DNA of 64,000 nucleotides from Canariomyces notabilis. Taxonomy: Eukaryota; Ascomycota; Sordariomycetes; Sordariales; Chaetomiaceae. Within the stretch, counting starts at the first letter, position 1. Each line of letters starts with the position of its first letter. This document shows positions 34,497-46,060 of the stretch, piece by piece. The stretch spans positions 1,224,905 through 1,288,904 of the forward strand of contig NW_027041826.1 of the NCBI RefSeq assembly GCF_033297395.1, given 5' to 3'. The translations under genes and the position numbers were made by a program. The notes under the pieces are model-generated. The model worked only from the letters and a program-made list of their open reading frames with translations. It did no database searches and was not told the origin of the DNA.

Positions 34497-36070
34497 ATGC
34501 TAGACGAGTTGCGCGCAACCATGGACCGCATCAAGTCGCTTTTGGCGCCGGCCAAGGTCAGCTCGAACGAGTATGAGCCACTTACGGACGGGGACTCCGG
34601 GGCACTTGAGGGCTCTATTTTCGACGAAGGGCCGCCGTTCTCATGGATGGAATACTCGATCTTTGCCCTAATCGGCGTTGCGATGCTGTGGGCATGGTAT
34701 GTTACTGCCCATCTCCCCTCTCTCAACGCCCCGAGGACGTTCCAGTCTAACATGATATGCCTGCTAGGAACATGTTCCTCGCTGCGGCGCCCTACTTCCA
34801 AACCCGATTCCAGGACGACCCTTACATCCTCGCTAACTCGCAGTCGGCGGTGCTTGCCGTCTTTACAATCTGCAATCTGCTGTCGATGCTGGTGCTCACC
34901 AATATCCAGTCCTCCGCGAGCTACCCGTTCCGCATCACCGCAGGCCTGCTCATCAATGCCGTCATCTTCGCCCTCCTGACCGTCTCAACCTCTTACTTCC
35001 TCGACGTCTCGGCACCGGCATACCTTGCTTTCCTTCTCCTCATGGTCGGCCTGACGGCGTGCACAACGGGCATGATACAAAACGGCGCCTTTGCATTCGC
35101 AGCCAGTTTCGGCCGGAGCGAGTACACCCAGGCCATCATGGCCGGACAGGGGGTTGCAGGCATTTTGCCGCCGCTAGCACAAATGGTCTCGTTCTTAGCC
35201 TTTGCCCCATCCTCCCCGTCGTCCTCGGGACCCGACCGACCAGGCGGAGTGGCGGCAGCAGCAGTACAAACCCCAGCCGAATCCGGCGCCGCCGCCTTTG
35301 TCTACTTCCTCACCGCCGTTCTCATCTCGACGCTCACCGTGGTGGCCTTCATACCCCTGTTAAGGCGGCACAGCCGCCTGCCGCTGCGTCGGGCGGATGC
35401 CGATGGCGATGCCGAAGACGACGGCCTCTCACAGCCAAATGGCCTCGAAGGTGCGGGGGCGGGGGCGGGGGCGGCGCGGAGTAGGACGACAACAGCAACA
35501 ACAACGAGGCGTTTCGTCAGCATGACGACGCTGCTGCGCAAGCTGCGGTGGGTGTCGGCGTCGGTGTTTGTGTGCTTCGCGCTCGCCATGTTCTTCCCCG
35601 TCTTCACGGCCAAGATCCTCTCGGTCAATGATGATAACGGTGGCAGCGGCGGCGGCGGCGGCGGCATTAGCCGGCTGTTTGCGCCGGGCGCCTTCATCCC
35701 GCTGGGCTTCTTCTTCTGGAACCTTGGCGATCTTGCCGGCCGCGTCGCCACCATCCTGCCCTTTTCTCTCCGACACCGCCCCAAGGCCCTGTTTGCCTTT
35801 GGCCTGGCCAGGGTGCTGTTTCTGCCGTTGTACCTGCTGTGTAACCTCCACGGTGAGGGGGCCGTTGTGAAGAGCGATCTGTTTTACTTGCTGGTGGTGC
35901 AGTTCCTGTTCGGATTGACGAATGGTTGGCTTGGGTCGAGCGCCATGATGGCGGCCGGGGAGTGGGTTGCTGACGACGAGAGGGAGGCCGCGGGCGGGTT
36001 TATGAGTCTGTGTCTGGTTGCGGGGTTAGCGGCGGGTAGTTTGTTGAGTTTTACCGCTGCTGGTGTTTGA
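34497..36070 (+). CDS. fun26: Equilibrative nucleoside transporter (ENT/SLC29, Fun26-like)
   Basis: Exons 34497-34696 and 34768-36070 (intron 71 nt) give 500 residues. The acidic N-tail is followed by the ENT signature of the first helix, YSIFALIGVAMLWAWNMFLAAAPYFQTRF, split by the intron at the Trp. Many hydrophobic helices follow, with typical FGRSEYTQAIMAGQGVAGILPP and, at the end, LLVVQFLFGLTNGWLGSSAMM and AAGGFMSLCLVAGLAAGSLLSF. The central hydrophilic loop is Gly/Asp/Thr-rich (about residues 285-325), and a Gly run follows ILSVNDDN. Fungal ENTs (Fun26) move nucleosides and nucleobases, in yeast at the vacuolar membrane. The ATG at 34521, eight codons in, is an alternative start. Confidence 0.88.
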
Positions 36071-36340
36071 ATGGTGTGTCTCAATCTCTGGGGATATTGG
36101 TGCCTTGTTTTAACGAATATGGCGTTGGGGTTTTGGACTGCATTTCTTCGCAAAGCATGGGGTATACACTGTCTTGATTAGATCTCGGAGACTGGGTTCG
36201 AAGTAGTCATTAAACAAGGTAGTAAGATGAAGCATCTATCATGTAATAAGGAACCAACCGTGCGCCGTCGTTGCCTTTTGTTCCAATTTATAGTCTAAAT
36301 TATACATGGATAAGTTGCTTGTCGCATCTTACACCCTCCA

Positions 36341-37526
36341 TCATTCAATCTCAGCCTTGATCTTGCCAAGTTGGCAGTCTGTGGTCTGCCTCGGCTCTTC
36401 ACGCCCGTCGTAGTACCCGCCGTCGATCAGCTGCCGCTCCGTCGCCTGCCAGTACCCGAGCTTGGCGGCCCAGTTCTTCTTGTCCAGGTCGCCCAGCTTG
36501 GCCTGGACCGGCGCCGAGGGATCGGCGCGAATCCGGACGAAGCAGGTACAGTCGCGCAGTGTCATGGCCAGCTGGAACCGTGGGTCGTGCGCATCGGCAG
36601 CCAGGGGCCCTGCGCGGTCGTTGGCGAGTTGGGCCGCGCGGACACGCGGCAGGAGAGTGTTCGTCTGGAGCCAGTGGGCAAACCGGGCTTGCTGTTGGGG
36701 AGTCGGGGCCCGTGGGGTGAGGGGTGGGTTAGGAGAAGAGAAGTGGCTGATGACGTTGGCCAGAGAGGACGGGGAGCTGCCGCTAGCGAGGAGGCCCAGG
36801 GGGCAGAGGATGGTGGTGTTGTGCCCGGTCTTGGTGCTGGTGCCGTTGTTGGCGGCAAGTTTGGTGTGACGCTTGTAAGCTTTGTGGGCGCAGGTCCGGC
36901 ACCGGGTCGCCCCCTTGGGCGCGTTGGGAGACTGAGCGAGCCATTTGGGTTTGAATTCGAGGACTAGATCTTCAGGGTGGTCTGGCTCGTAGACGACGCC
37001 TGAGACGTTAGAAGCAGGGAAATGGAAGGGAGAAACTAGAGAATGTAACCTACGCTGACGCATATCCTCGACCAGCATGGCGTACTCTGCCTGAGCTATC
37101 TGGCTGCCCCTAAAGTCGGGCCTGCGAATATCTTCTTCCCCTTTGAGAGTCGTGTTGAGCCGCGAGATGACAGCGGAATCTCGGATGCGTACAAGGCGCT
37201 GTTGAACCAGATCCTCGCGCCCAAACAGGGGCTTTATCACCGTCTCCCAGTACTCCTGAAGTTCGAGATAACTGTGGGATTCCTTGCCCGCTTTAGGCAC
37301 ACGAAGAAGACTGCCTGTATGACATGTTAACGTTGAACCTCGGAGCTGGGAAACAAGCGATACGTGACTTACCACGGAAGATGCCATTGACATATGCGCC
37401 ATCGGATTTTTCTATAATCTCGAAGATGACATTCGCGTTACCCTCGCCCACGAATTTGAACTCATAATTGTCGGCCGCTGATGACGGAAAAACCGGGATG
37501 CCTGCCAAGGGAATTGCGGATGACAT
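36341..37526 (-). CDS. ipk1: Inositol-pentakisphosphate 2-kinase
   Basis: Three exons (37373-37526, 37054-37314, 36341-36999) give 357 residues. The nucleotide loop is FKFVGEGNANVIFEI. The conserved EFKPKWLAQSPNAP and CRTCAHKAYKRH blocks (EXKPK, then a Cys-rich site) and RDCTCFVRI are hallmarks of the Ins_P5_2-kin family. Known role: makes inositol hexakisphosphate (phytate) from InsP5 in the nucleus, needed for mRNA export in yeast. The second intron (37000-37053) is 54 nt and free of stop codons, with a CTAAC branch and CTCAG acceptor. Retention would add 18 residues without a frameshift, so a naive open-frame prediction misses it. The gene is convergent with the ENT gene (270 bp). Confidence 0.9.
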
Positions 37527-39050
37527 GTTGCTGCTAACTACTTACCAGCAGTAATCTTGGACTGGACTATGGACGACGAGAGGTTGGTATTGACGGTCAT
37601 GTACAAGTACATCGACGTAGGTACCTCATGCGTGAACACTTGTGTCCATGTATGATTGTCATTCAGCGGCGGACTGCATAGCCCGTTCAAACGTCGAGCA
37701 GCTCATGGCTCATGTGTGTTGGTTGCCCGATGCGTTCTAAGTTCTAACGTTAGGTCATCGGTTGATAAATGGGTCATAGCGGGTTCTTTAGCGCTTGGTC
37801 TGTTTGTCTTCATTTTTTTCTCACTTCTCAACTTCCGCATTGAAGGCATCCTATGATGGTTCCCAAAGTTACCGGTGCCCGTTGGTTCGTGCTGCGTTTC
37901 CTTAGCCGCCTCCGCCGCCAACTATGGTATGTATTTATTAAGTGTACATACGCAACACTAATGAGTTGGTCGACCAAAGCCCAGACTGAGCACGAGCCAA
38001 CAGGCAAGCTTCTACGGAAGGAGGCTCGGAGGTTACCTACAGTTATCACCGGTAGTTGTTTACCGTAACACTCATTAGTAACAGGTCGGCCGAGCTCTGT
38101 TTCGTGCATTCCCACTCCAGATCATCTCAGTGTTTAGTAGATGACCCGACCAAAGCCTCATCAGGATTTCTGGTGTACTGTACATACGAATAGCTATCCC
38201 GTGGTTCCGATGGCGTGGGCTGATTTCGGCGGACGATAGGGCAGGGCCGAGCCCGGGTTTGCCGAATCATGTTTGGTGGATCCGTTCCGGGGCTTCCACA
38301 GCGAGCCCAGCTCCTCGTCAGATCCCGGGAGGTTTCCAGAGTGGGCCTTGGGAACCCAAGCGCAAGTTTGCCGACCCCGGCTTTAGTGTACTTGTACAAT
38401 TCCACACCTGTGTTTCAACCTAAGACTGCCCTCGTGGTGTGAATGGCCAGTGTCGTCAGTTGCGCGTGAGCATTCTCAGTCACCCGCGAAAGTACTGTAG
38501 GATGGGTCTGTTGGGCTCGCCGCGTGATATAGGTGTAGTTGGAAAATGAGTTTCATGCATTTTATACGGTCCTTGTATATTACTTCGCAGAGCAATCTAC
38601 TGGACAGGGAACGGGCGCAGTCCATGGAAGTTAGAACTGTCATGCGTGACATTTCCCTGGTCGGCCCACTGTCTGACTGATGCGAGGAGCTGGAGGACCT
38701 GTTCAAGACCGGTTCCCCCACAGGCCCCACAGCCGCGGCGCAAGGGCTAAAAATTTCCTTCCAGAGAAGGATCAACCGTTCCGTCTCCAGCACACCTCGT
38801 CAGATAGCGTCATCCCTCCGCATCTCCCACGAAAACCACGATCCTGCGTTCAAAGTTTGTCCATTTCATGGTCCTTGAACCATCAACTTCATCGCATCCG
38901 CCGCATCGAATTTGCGAACGAACTTTAAACACGTATCACCCCGATCGTTATTGTTGTGCCAACAAAGTCCCGCCCCGTCGCGACAACGCCGGACTCTCCG
39001 GTTAACCGCCTCTGACTGCGATGCGTCACTAACCGGCGTGCCAATTCAAC
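37527..39050. promoter_or_regulatory. Divergent intergenic region between ipk1 and mdm34
   Basis: About 1.5 kb separating two divergently transcribed genes. No coding region was recognised. It must contain both promoters; no strong core element was identified. Confidence 0.45.
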
Positions 39051-41211
39051 ATGGCCTTCAATTTCAACTGGTCGCCGCTCACGGCTGATGCCGATTTCTA
39101 CAAGCGGGCGCGAGATCTCCTGACGACGGCATTAAACAAATCGCCGAAACCGCCCATCATTGTCGATGACATCTTCGTGACAGAGCTCAACCTCGGCTCC
39201 GTGCCGCCCGACCTGGAGATTTTGGAAATTGGCGACCTGGCTGAGGACCGATTCCGCGGCATCTTCAAGATGTGTTATTCTGGGGACGCCTTTTTGACGC
39301 TCAAGACCAGAGTACAGGTATGCAATGGCTTTCTGAACTACCCTCTGTCTGCGCACCTTCCACGAGAGCATCCCGGGCAAACAAGCAGATCGTTTCTCCC
39401 AAAGGAGCTCATCAATTCCATTGGGTGCCTTTGGTCATGAAATCGCTTCTCTTTCGCCTCGCTTCTACCAGGCATCGCTACATGGCAAGCGCTATGCATG
39501 CTTGGGCATTCAAGAGTTGAATTCACATCACGTCATTTCCCTTCTTTCCGGCGTCTGTATGGGTCGCCAGGTCTTGCAAGAGGCTCTTCAGTATCTCTCG
39601 CGACGTTACGGGCAGTAATCTGATTGGGATCCCTCTTGCTGTCCTCGTCCCCCCTTTTTCCAGAAGCAACGCAAACTTGGAATTCTCCCGGGAGCTCTTG
39701 GCGCAGTGATGCGCAAATTATCGCGATATGCCGTGCAGGGGTGCGCGTGCGCGCCCGCATTAATCCCCACGCTAGCCTAGGGTGTGCATAGCAAATGCTA
39801 ATATATCAACAAACAACAGGCAAACCCCTTAAACACATACCTCTCTGCCAAGCCCAGCTTTACATCTCCGCAGCCATTGGCGGCGGCGTCAGGGCTTACA
39901 ATACCACTTCAGATTACGTTATCTGAGATCAAACTCAAAGCATTCATCATCGTGGTCTTCTCGAAGCAGAAGGGTCTCACTCTAGTATTCCGAGATGACC
40001 CCCTCGAGTCTCTTAAGGTCTCATCGACCTTCGATTCGATCCAGTTCGTGCGTGACTACCTCCAGCGGACAATCGAGGTAAAGCTGCGCAACTTGATGAT
40101 GGACGAGCTGCCCTCCATCATCCATAGACTCTCCCTTCAGCTTTGGTGTCCGGATCAGATTGCGAAGGAGGACGACAGGTCAAAAGAGGCTGACGAGCAC
40201 GGCGTGAACCCTCTGGCGACGCCTCCGCTCGATGCGGTCGATGCTAATGGACATCTACTTGATTCCGCTGCCATATCAGAGCTATCTCTTGATGGCGGGC
40301 CAGAGTCACAATCCCTGTTTTCCCAGAAGAATCTGCTTCGATTGTCCAGCCTAACCAGCTCACAAGTCACGTCATCATTGCACACCCCTGCTATTCGAGA
40401 CGTGTTGTTTAGGGCTTGGGCTGGGCCGTCGGACAGGGCGGACGGGACCAACACACCCCCGTTGTCGACGCCTAATCTTGCGCGGTCGTCGTCGTACATT
40501 GGGAGTGCCCATACCTACACCTTTTCGGACAGCAGCAGTTTGACCCATGACTCGCTTCCTTCAAGGCCGTCCTTGGTCAGCCTCAACTCCGCCACCGCCG
40601 GTCTTTCGCTGGGCGCGGGCCGGCACAACAAGGCTGGTCGGAAGAAGAAGACGCGCGTGGTCAACTTGCGTCGCAAAGCGGGCACCGAAGTGGGTAGCGA
40701 ACAGGGAGACAACGTCTCGGACACAGCCTCGACCGCCGCTCCCATGTCAGAACCAATCATGCCACATCCGATCCTCGAAGTTCCAGAGGAGCACCTAAAC
40801 ATGCCCTCGGCTACAAACCAAGGCAAGGTGCGATTCAGCCGACCCTCAGAGACTCTACAGCAGCCTAGGAGACCCTCTCTTCGGTCCGAAGCTCTGAAGG
40901 CCCCCGAGGCACAAATTCCCTCGATCGAAGTAAACGACGTTCCTAATGTTACTCAGAAAATGTCTGAGAAGCAAAGCCAGCCCATTGGAACTCAGGCTTC
41001 GCGAGAGCCAGTGCTTGCCGACACCAAGTCGGAATGGAGGCCGTCACGGCCAATGTCAGACACCTCATCCGTCATCTTGGAGCAGGCTTGGATAATGAAG
41101 ATGGCTGGAGAGATTGCACGGCGCGTGTACGATGAGAAGAACCGGAATCCCGCTTTCTGGGATGACCGGGATGACACCCCTCCACCCGCATACGAGGCGA
41201 GAGGCTGCTAA
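39051..41211 (+). CDS. mdm34: ERMES complex subunit Mdm34
   Basis: Exons 39051-39317 and 39820-41211 give 552 residues. The N-terminal SMP domain is nearly canonical: MAFNFNWSPLTADADFYKRA, KPPIIVDDIFVTELNLGSVPPDLEILEIGDLAEDRFRGIFKMCYSGDAFLTLKTRVQ, then ANPLNTYLSAKPSFTSPQPLAAASGLTIPLQITLSEIKL. Known role: Mdm34 (Mmm2) sits in the outer mitochondrial membrane and with Mmm1, Mdm10 and Mdm12 tethers mitochondria to the ER for lipid exchange. The C-terminal half is low-complexity with a basic patch (NKAGRKKKTRVVNLRRK). The single intron (39318-39819, GTATGC..AACAG, branch-like TGCTAAT) is 502 nt, by far the longest here. The position after RVQ is supported by exact family continuity. Confidence 0.93.
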
Positions 41212-42021
41212 GACTCTGAAGATCCATATTTCCTTGCCCCTATTTGTCGTTTTGCTTTCCGGTCGCATGGTATTGCATTCGCTATGTTTTTCCCCCAGGC
41301 GTTCGAGCGCGACCTGGACAACTTAATGTGTTATTGTTTGCTGGGTGTGTGGAGTCTGGGCGCTTAAATACGGAAGAACAGTCTGGGTGCTCAGCGGTCA
41401 AGATATCCAATATAGACGGGATGGAAGCCGGGCCTAACGTGGGCACGGGAACTCAAGTGTCGGAAGGACACTAAACCCTTGGTTGGCAACCAACTATTTA
41501 CTATTTGCTGTACAATTTCCTTTGTCATGAGCCGTCACTGCGGTTGACGCAGCTGTATACCGTTGTACGAGGGCTAGGCTTACAGGAAGCCGGATCGGGG
41601 AAGACAGACGGAAGTCCTGCTGGGATAGCGGGTCTATAAACGGGAACTTCTTGGAGACAAACTCCCATCTCAAAAAATAAGAAATCACAAAACCCCCCTA
41701 ACTACATGCTTTCCCTGAGTCCCACGACGCCTCTGAGTTACCGCGACCCGCTTGGAAGAGAATGCTATGTCTGACACCGACCTTTCTATAACCATTACAC
41801 CGTTGTCATGACCCTCTCAGTAAGGTTAGAGCATCTGAAAATGATCAGTCACAAATGTCGATTGAATCATATTCCCGCCAGATGAGCCCGTAACTCCATA
41901 TACGCCTCGAACCTGCCTCGCCTGCCAACTGCCAGTTTACTACCTCCGTATTGCCAAGTGCCACCATGTCCGGGCCATTTCGCCACCGAAGATGTACTCT
42001 GGTTATAAACCATCATAATGG
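41212..42021. other. Convergent intergenic spacer, no gene recognised
   Basis: About 810 bp between the 3' ends of mdm34 and yaf9. No coding region was recognised. Confidence 0.55.
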
Positions 42022-42923
42022 TCATCCCTTAGCAGCTTCCGCCTTCAGTTCCTTCAACCTCCTCTCCTTGGCCTCCATCTCCTCCCTCGTCTTTTTAGTC
42101 AGCTCCTCCACTTTCACCAGGGCTTCCTTCAACTTTTTGATCTCGACCTGCTCAGTCTCCCGACTAAACGGCTGCCCGGGCCGGTTGGTAAGCGGAATCA
42201 TGGCGCTGCGCTCCAGAACCCCTCCCTCGGACCGCGCGGCCATCTTCCCCTGGTCCTTCTCCTTGGACTTGCCGCCGCCGGTTTTTGACCCGGATGATGA
42301 TGACCTGTTGTGGTTGGGCGGGAGGGGTGAGGACGGGGGCATGGCGCCCGAGGTGAGGATCTCGTAGAAGGGCTCGTACGGCTCGTTGAACAGCTGCTCC
42401 TCGTACGACCAGGAAATCACCTGCCCCCCGTTAAGGTGCATGGCTTCTTTCTCCTCCTCGGTCCGCCCGTACGGGTGCAGCCGCAGGTGGTGGTACAGGG
42501 TTTGCGGCTTCTCGGCCGATTCCGGGACGTAGTACAGCTTGATGGCGATTTCGAACTCACCCCAGCCTGTTTCGTGCAGCTCGAAGGGCTTTCCTTTTTG
42601 GCCTTCGATCACTTGTTTTTTGGGCTTTGTCAGATTAGGTTGGTGGGAAGGGAAGAGAAAAGGAGGTTGGTTGGCAGGTCGGACGTACTCCGTACATGGT
42701 TGGGGATGGACTCGTGCAGCTTGAATTGTACGCGCCGTAACCAGTAGGTGATGTCGACATCGTCAATTCCCTTGACAAAAACTGTCCAGGAGTGCGTATG
42801 GTCGTCCGGTACGCCGGGCGGTTTGGGATTCGTCTTTTCGTCGAAAGGCCGGGCGGTTGTGCCGTAAACGAAGGGTCGGAATATTTGGACGCCTTTGACG
42901 CGCTTCCCTGTTGGTGGCGCCAT
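42022..42923 (-). CDS. yaf9: YEATS-domain protein Yaf9
   Basis: Exons 42689-42923 and 42022-42611 (intron 77 nt, GTACGT..ACAAG) give 274 residues. The YEATS domain runs from GVQIFRPFVYGTTA through HTHSWTVFVKGIDDVDITYWLRRVQFKLHESIPNHVR and FELHETGWGEFEIAIKLYYVPES to QTLYHHLRLHPYG. Its conserved WGEF loop binds acylated histone lysine in this family. The C-terminus has a Ser/Lys-rich linker and a coiled coil (QVEIKKLKEALVKVEELTKK). Known role: shared subunit of the SWR1 and NuA4 chromatin complexes, acting in H2A.Z deposition. It is divergently paired with the Coq11-like gene. Confidence 0.93.
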
Positions 42924-43408
42924 GGTGAGCAACTGGTGGCTAGAAAGGTAGAGAGTCGGTTTGAGGAGCGAGGTTCAGAGTCGCGTTCTCTGAGAAATTC
43001 GAGATACATAACGTTACTGGAGCCGAAGAGGTTCCCTTAACCCTTTCAGCGGGTTCAGCCTTGATTGCGGGGCAGGCTTTTTTTTTGGCGTGGCGTCCGA
43101 TAAGCTAACGGCGTGCAGACAGAGGTCTGTGCAACCCCTGCATTGAGCTGCAGCTTGTGACGAGATCAACTGCAGCTCAGAAGGTCCAGAAGCAACAGTC
43201 AAAGTCTACAGAAAGTCAAGGTACCAACCAACATCAGGTGTCTCAGAACCAAGAGTGATATCATTCCAAGATCATGTTTCTTGTCAGATTGGAACAGAGT
43301 TCATCAGCCAATTCATGATTCACTGAAACCTTCATCGGGCTGAGGAATACTGTCAAGCTCGTGGCGCCACTCACAGGCTGCGAGTGAGGCCATATTTAAC
43401 CACTTACA
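42924..43408. promoter_or_regulatory. Divergent promoter region of yaf9 and the Coq11-like gene
   Basis: 485 bp between the two start codons. A run of T at about 43080-43086 is the only simple sequence seen. Confidence 0.5.
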
Positions 43409-44373
43409 ATGTCGGCAACCAAGAGGATTATAGTTTTCGGCGGCAATGGCTTTGTAGGATCGAGGATATGCAGAGCCGCCGTAGCTAGGAACTGGGACGT
43501 CACATCAATCAGGTATGTTCCGATCTCTGGCTTTGGCTCTCAGATCCATCACGAAGCAAGCAGCTGACTTTGAATTACTCCTCTACTACCCACAGCCGCT
43601 CCGGCGAACCGCACTGGTCCAGCGTGACCTCGTCTGCATCACCCCCCTCATGGTCCAACAAAGTCGCCTGGGAACGCGGTGATATCTTCCGTCCAGCCCA
43701 ATGGGTCTCCCTTCTCCGAGGTGCCGATTACGTCGTGCACAGCCTGGGGATCCTCCTCGAGGCCGACTACAAGGGCGTCATCTCGGGTCGGGAATCGCCC
43801 TTTTCCGGCCTCGCCAAGGCCTTCAACCCGGCCAAGGGCGCCCACTCGCCCAACCCGCTGGAGCGCATCCGCGAGGGGGAGAAGGAGCCCATCGAGCCGC
43901 CCCCGTCGGCCAGTCAGCTCACGTACGAGATGATGAACCGGGACAGCGCAATCCTGCTGGCCAAGGAGGCGGCCAGGGAAAAGGTCAAGGCGTTTGGATA
44001 CATGTCGGCCGCGGGGGGCGCGCCGGTGCTGCCGAGCAGGTACATCAGTACCAAGCGGGAGGCAGAGGCCGTCGTGGCCAGGGAGTTCCCCGAGATGAGG
44101 GGCGTCTTCATCCGCGCGCCCTTCATGTACGACAGCTCGAGGAAGATTACGGTTCCCCTGGCTGCGTTGGCCATGGCGGGGTCGGTGTTTAATGGGCTGA
44201 CAGGAGGGGTAATGAAGGGCTTCCTGGGCAGCGCGGCGGCAAAGCCTCTCAAGGCGGATCAAGTTGCCGATGCCATGGTGGAGGCGCTGTCTGACGAGAG
44301 TGTAGCCGGGCCGGTGGAGGTGCAGCAGTTGGAGGAGTTGGCGAATAGGGGGTGGCGGAAGACGATGCTCTAG
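43409..44373 (+). CDS. coq11: Coq11-like NAD(P)-binding oxidoreductase (extended SDR)
   Basis: Exons 43409-43512 and 43596-44373 (intron 83 nt) give 293 residues. The N-terminus KRIIVFGGNGFVGSRICRAAV is a Rossmann dinucleotide-binding motif (GGNGFVG). It is followed by SISRSGEP, VAWERGDIFRP, YVVHSLGILLE, a FGYMSAAGG strand and RYISTKREAEAVV (a YxxxK-like pair). This matches yeast Ylr290c/Coq11 in order and length. Known role: Coq11 associates with the coenzyme Q synthome on the matrix side of the mitochondrial inner membrane. A related alternative is an NDUFA9-like atypical SDR, but the shorter length argues for Coq11. It is convergent with syf2, with only 153 bp between stop codons. Confidence 0.82.
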
Positions 44374-44526
44374 GGCGTGCTATGATCAATGTATTATACG
44401 ATAGACCGGATGTATCACCCCTCTGTACTTTAGCTGTAGAGTGTAAAATCACAAATACCCAGCCGAAACTCCGTCCGCTGATGACCGACAAAGGCGAAGT
44501 TACCCATAATCCCATCCGGGTCCTGC

Positions 44527-45480
44527 TCAAACCATAGTGCCCCGCTCAAAACTCTCCCGGATCTCGGCCGTATACTTGTTGTAAAACCGGGCGAGCTTCT
44601 GGTTGAACTGCTTGTTCTTCTCGTTGATGTACGTGACGTCCCCTCCGTCGTCACCATTCTTGGCCATGCGCTCCCGCCTCTTCTTGAGCGACGCCTCTTC
44701 AGCCTTGCGCAGGTCGGCGACCAGCCTATCCACCGCGGCCTTGTCCGGCTTGTGCTGCGCAAAGGCCGTCGAGTCGGCGGTGCTGAAGAACGTGCCGTCC
44801 TTGTCGACGGCAATCATTTCCCCGTCCTCCGTCTCGACAATGTCGAGCGTGCCGGCGGCGGCCGCCTTCTCGATGGCCGCCATCTTCTCGCGTGTGTACC
44901 GCTCCAGGTCGGGGGCGCCCATGTTGCGCAGCTGGCGCTTGTACGCCTTCTCGCTCTCGCGCGCGTAGTCCTTGAAGGCCGTGTCGTCGCGGTGGGCTTC
45001 CTTCTTGCGCATCCGCTTGTCCCACCGCTCGCTCTCCTCGACGGTCCAGTCCCAAGCCCGCTTGCGCTCAAAGTCCTCGCCCGCTTCCTCAATGTCGGCT
45101 TTTAGCAGCTTGTGTGACGCGATGGCGTGCTTGCGGTTGAGTGATGTGAGCTGGCTCGGGTCGGTTGCGAGGCGCTGGGATTCTCTGGTTGCCTCCTTCA
45201 AGTTCTGGTCCGAGGAGGACTTGGCGCGGGCTTGTAGGGCCCGGAAGCGGGCAAGCCGCTCTTGAGCGGCGGCAGCGGCTGATGAGGCTGCGGATGTGGT
45301 AGAAGAAGCCGGTGCTTCGGGTTTCGCTGGTGGTGGCGAGGGGTACTTGGTGTCGTCAGCTGTTGTCTTTTCTGCGTCTGGTTGCTCGGGTGCAGCCGAG
45401 TCTTCCTTGGGGTCCCTTTCAGCTTGCTTTTCTGGTACCTGCGCAGAGGGCGCAGTCTTTCTCTTCTTTGCTGGGGGCAT
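44527..45480 (-). CDS. syf2: Pre-mRNA splicing factor Syf2
   Basis: A single exon of 317 codons. The N-terminus is charged and low-complexity (PPAKKRKTAPSAQVPEKQ, then Ala/Ser/Pro). The conserved SYF2 core runs from RLARFRALQARAKSSSDQNLKEA through RAWDWTVEESERWDKRMRKKE and DYARESEKAYKRQLRNMG to YINEKNKQFNQKLARFYNKYTAEIRE. Known role: a Prp19-complex-associated factor in the activated spliceosome. The start is the first ATG, preceded by several stops in frame. Confidence 0.93.
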   Translation of the reverse strand: MPPAKKRKTAPSAQVPEKQAERDPKEDSAAPEQPDAEKTTADDTKYPSPPPAKPEAPASSTTSAASSAAAAAQERLARFRALQARAKSSSDQNLKEATRESQRLATDPSQLTSLNRKHAIASHKLLKADIEEAGEDFERKRAWDWTVEESERWDKRMRKKEAHRDDTAFKDYARESEKAYKRQLRNMGAPDLERYTREKMAAIEKAAAAGTLDIVETEDGEMIAVDKDGTFFSTADSTAFAQHKPDKAAVDRLVADLRKAEEASLKKRRERMAKNGDDGGDVTYINEKNKQFNQKLARFYNKYTAEIRESFERGTMV

Positions 45481-46060
45481 TTTTGGACTGCGATATCTAG
45501 CTGGGAGTGTGCGAATGCGGTTGGCAGAGGGAAAGATGTGTTGTTGAAAGTTGAGACTCGGGAACCTGAAGTTCTGAACCTGTCAAGTAGCTAAACGTTA
45601 CGCAAAACATCTCTGCCCAAAACGGTTAGCCTACCTCATTTCCCCAGAACCAAAGACTTAATTACCATATTTCATCACATTCATAGCCCAAGCAATTCTC
45701 TCCACATAATGAGTTTGAGTACAAGTTCGAACACTCATGCTGCATGATTTGAATGATCTCACTTGGGATGACTCTCTGGACTACACTTGAGATAAGAAAA
45801 GAGTTATTCTTGTTTTGTCGCCCCAAGAGCGCCATGAGAAATCCGAACTAGCAACTCGTTCCAGTGCACTGATTATTGCAGCCGAATGATGTTTTGGGCC
45901 TGCGTCGAACTGTCGATGCTCAATACATAAACCTCAAATCAATTCAAAATTTCAAATCAGCCTTGCACTTGAGCATGATCCGGCAACAACAGCAACATCA
46001 CTCTGACAGAAAAGGGTTCTGGAATCTAAGTTTTGATTCTAATGCCCTTTCGTCGGTACC
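45481..46060. promoter_or_regulatory. Divergent promoter region of syf2 and tti1
   Basis: 580 bp between the two start codons, AT-richer than the flanking coding regions. A minor open frame at 45876-46064 has no recognisable motif. Confidence 0.5.

Noticed and set aside
39600..39720. CTGA and GTGATGC as possible snoRNA boxes inside the mdm34 intron
   Set aside because: The D-like box precedes the C-like box, GTGATGC is a poor C box, and no terminal stem was seen.
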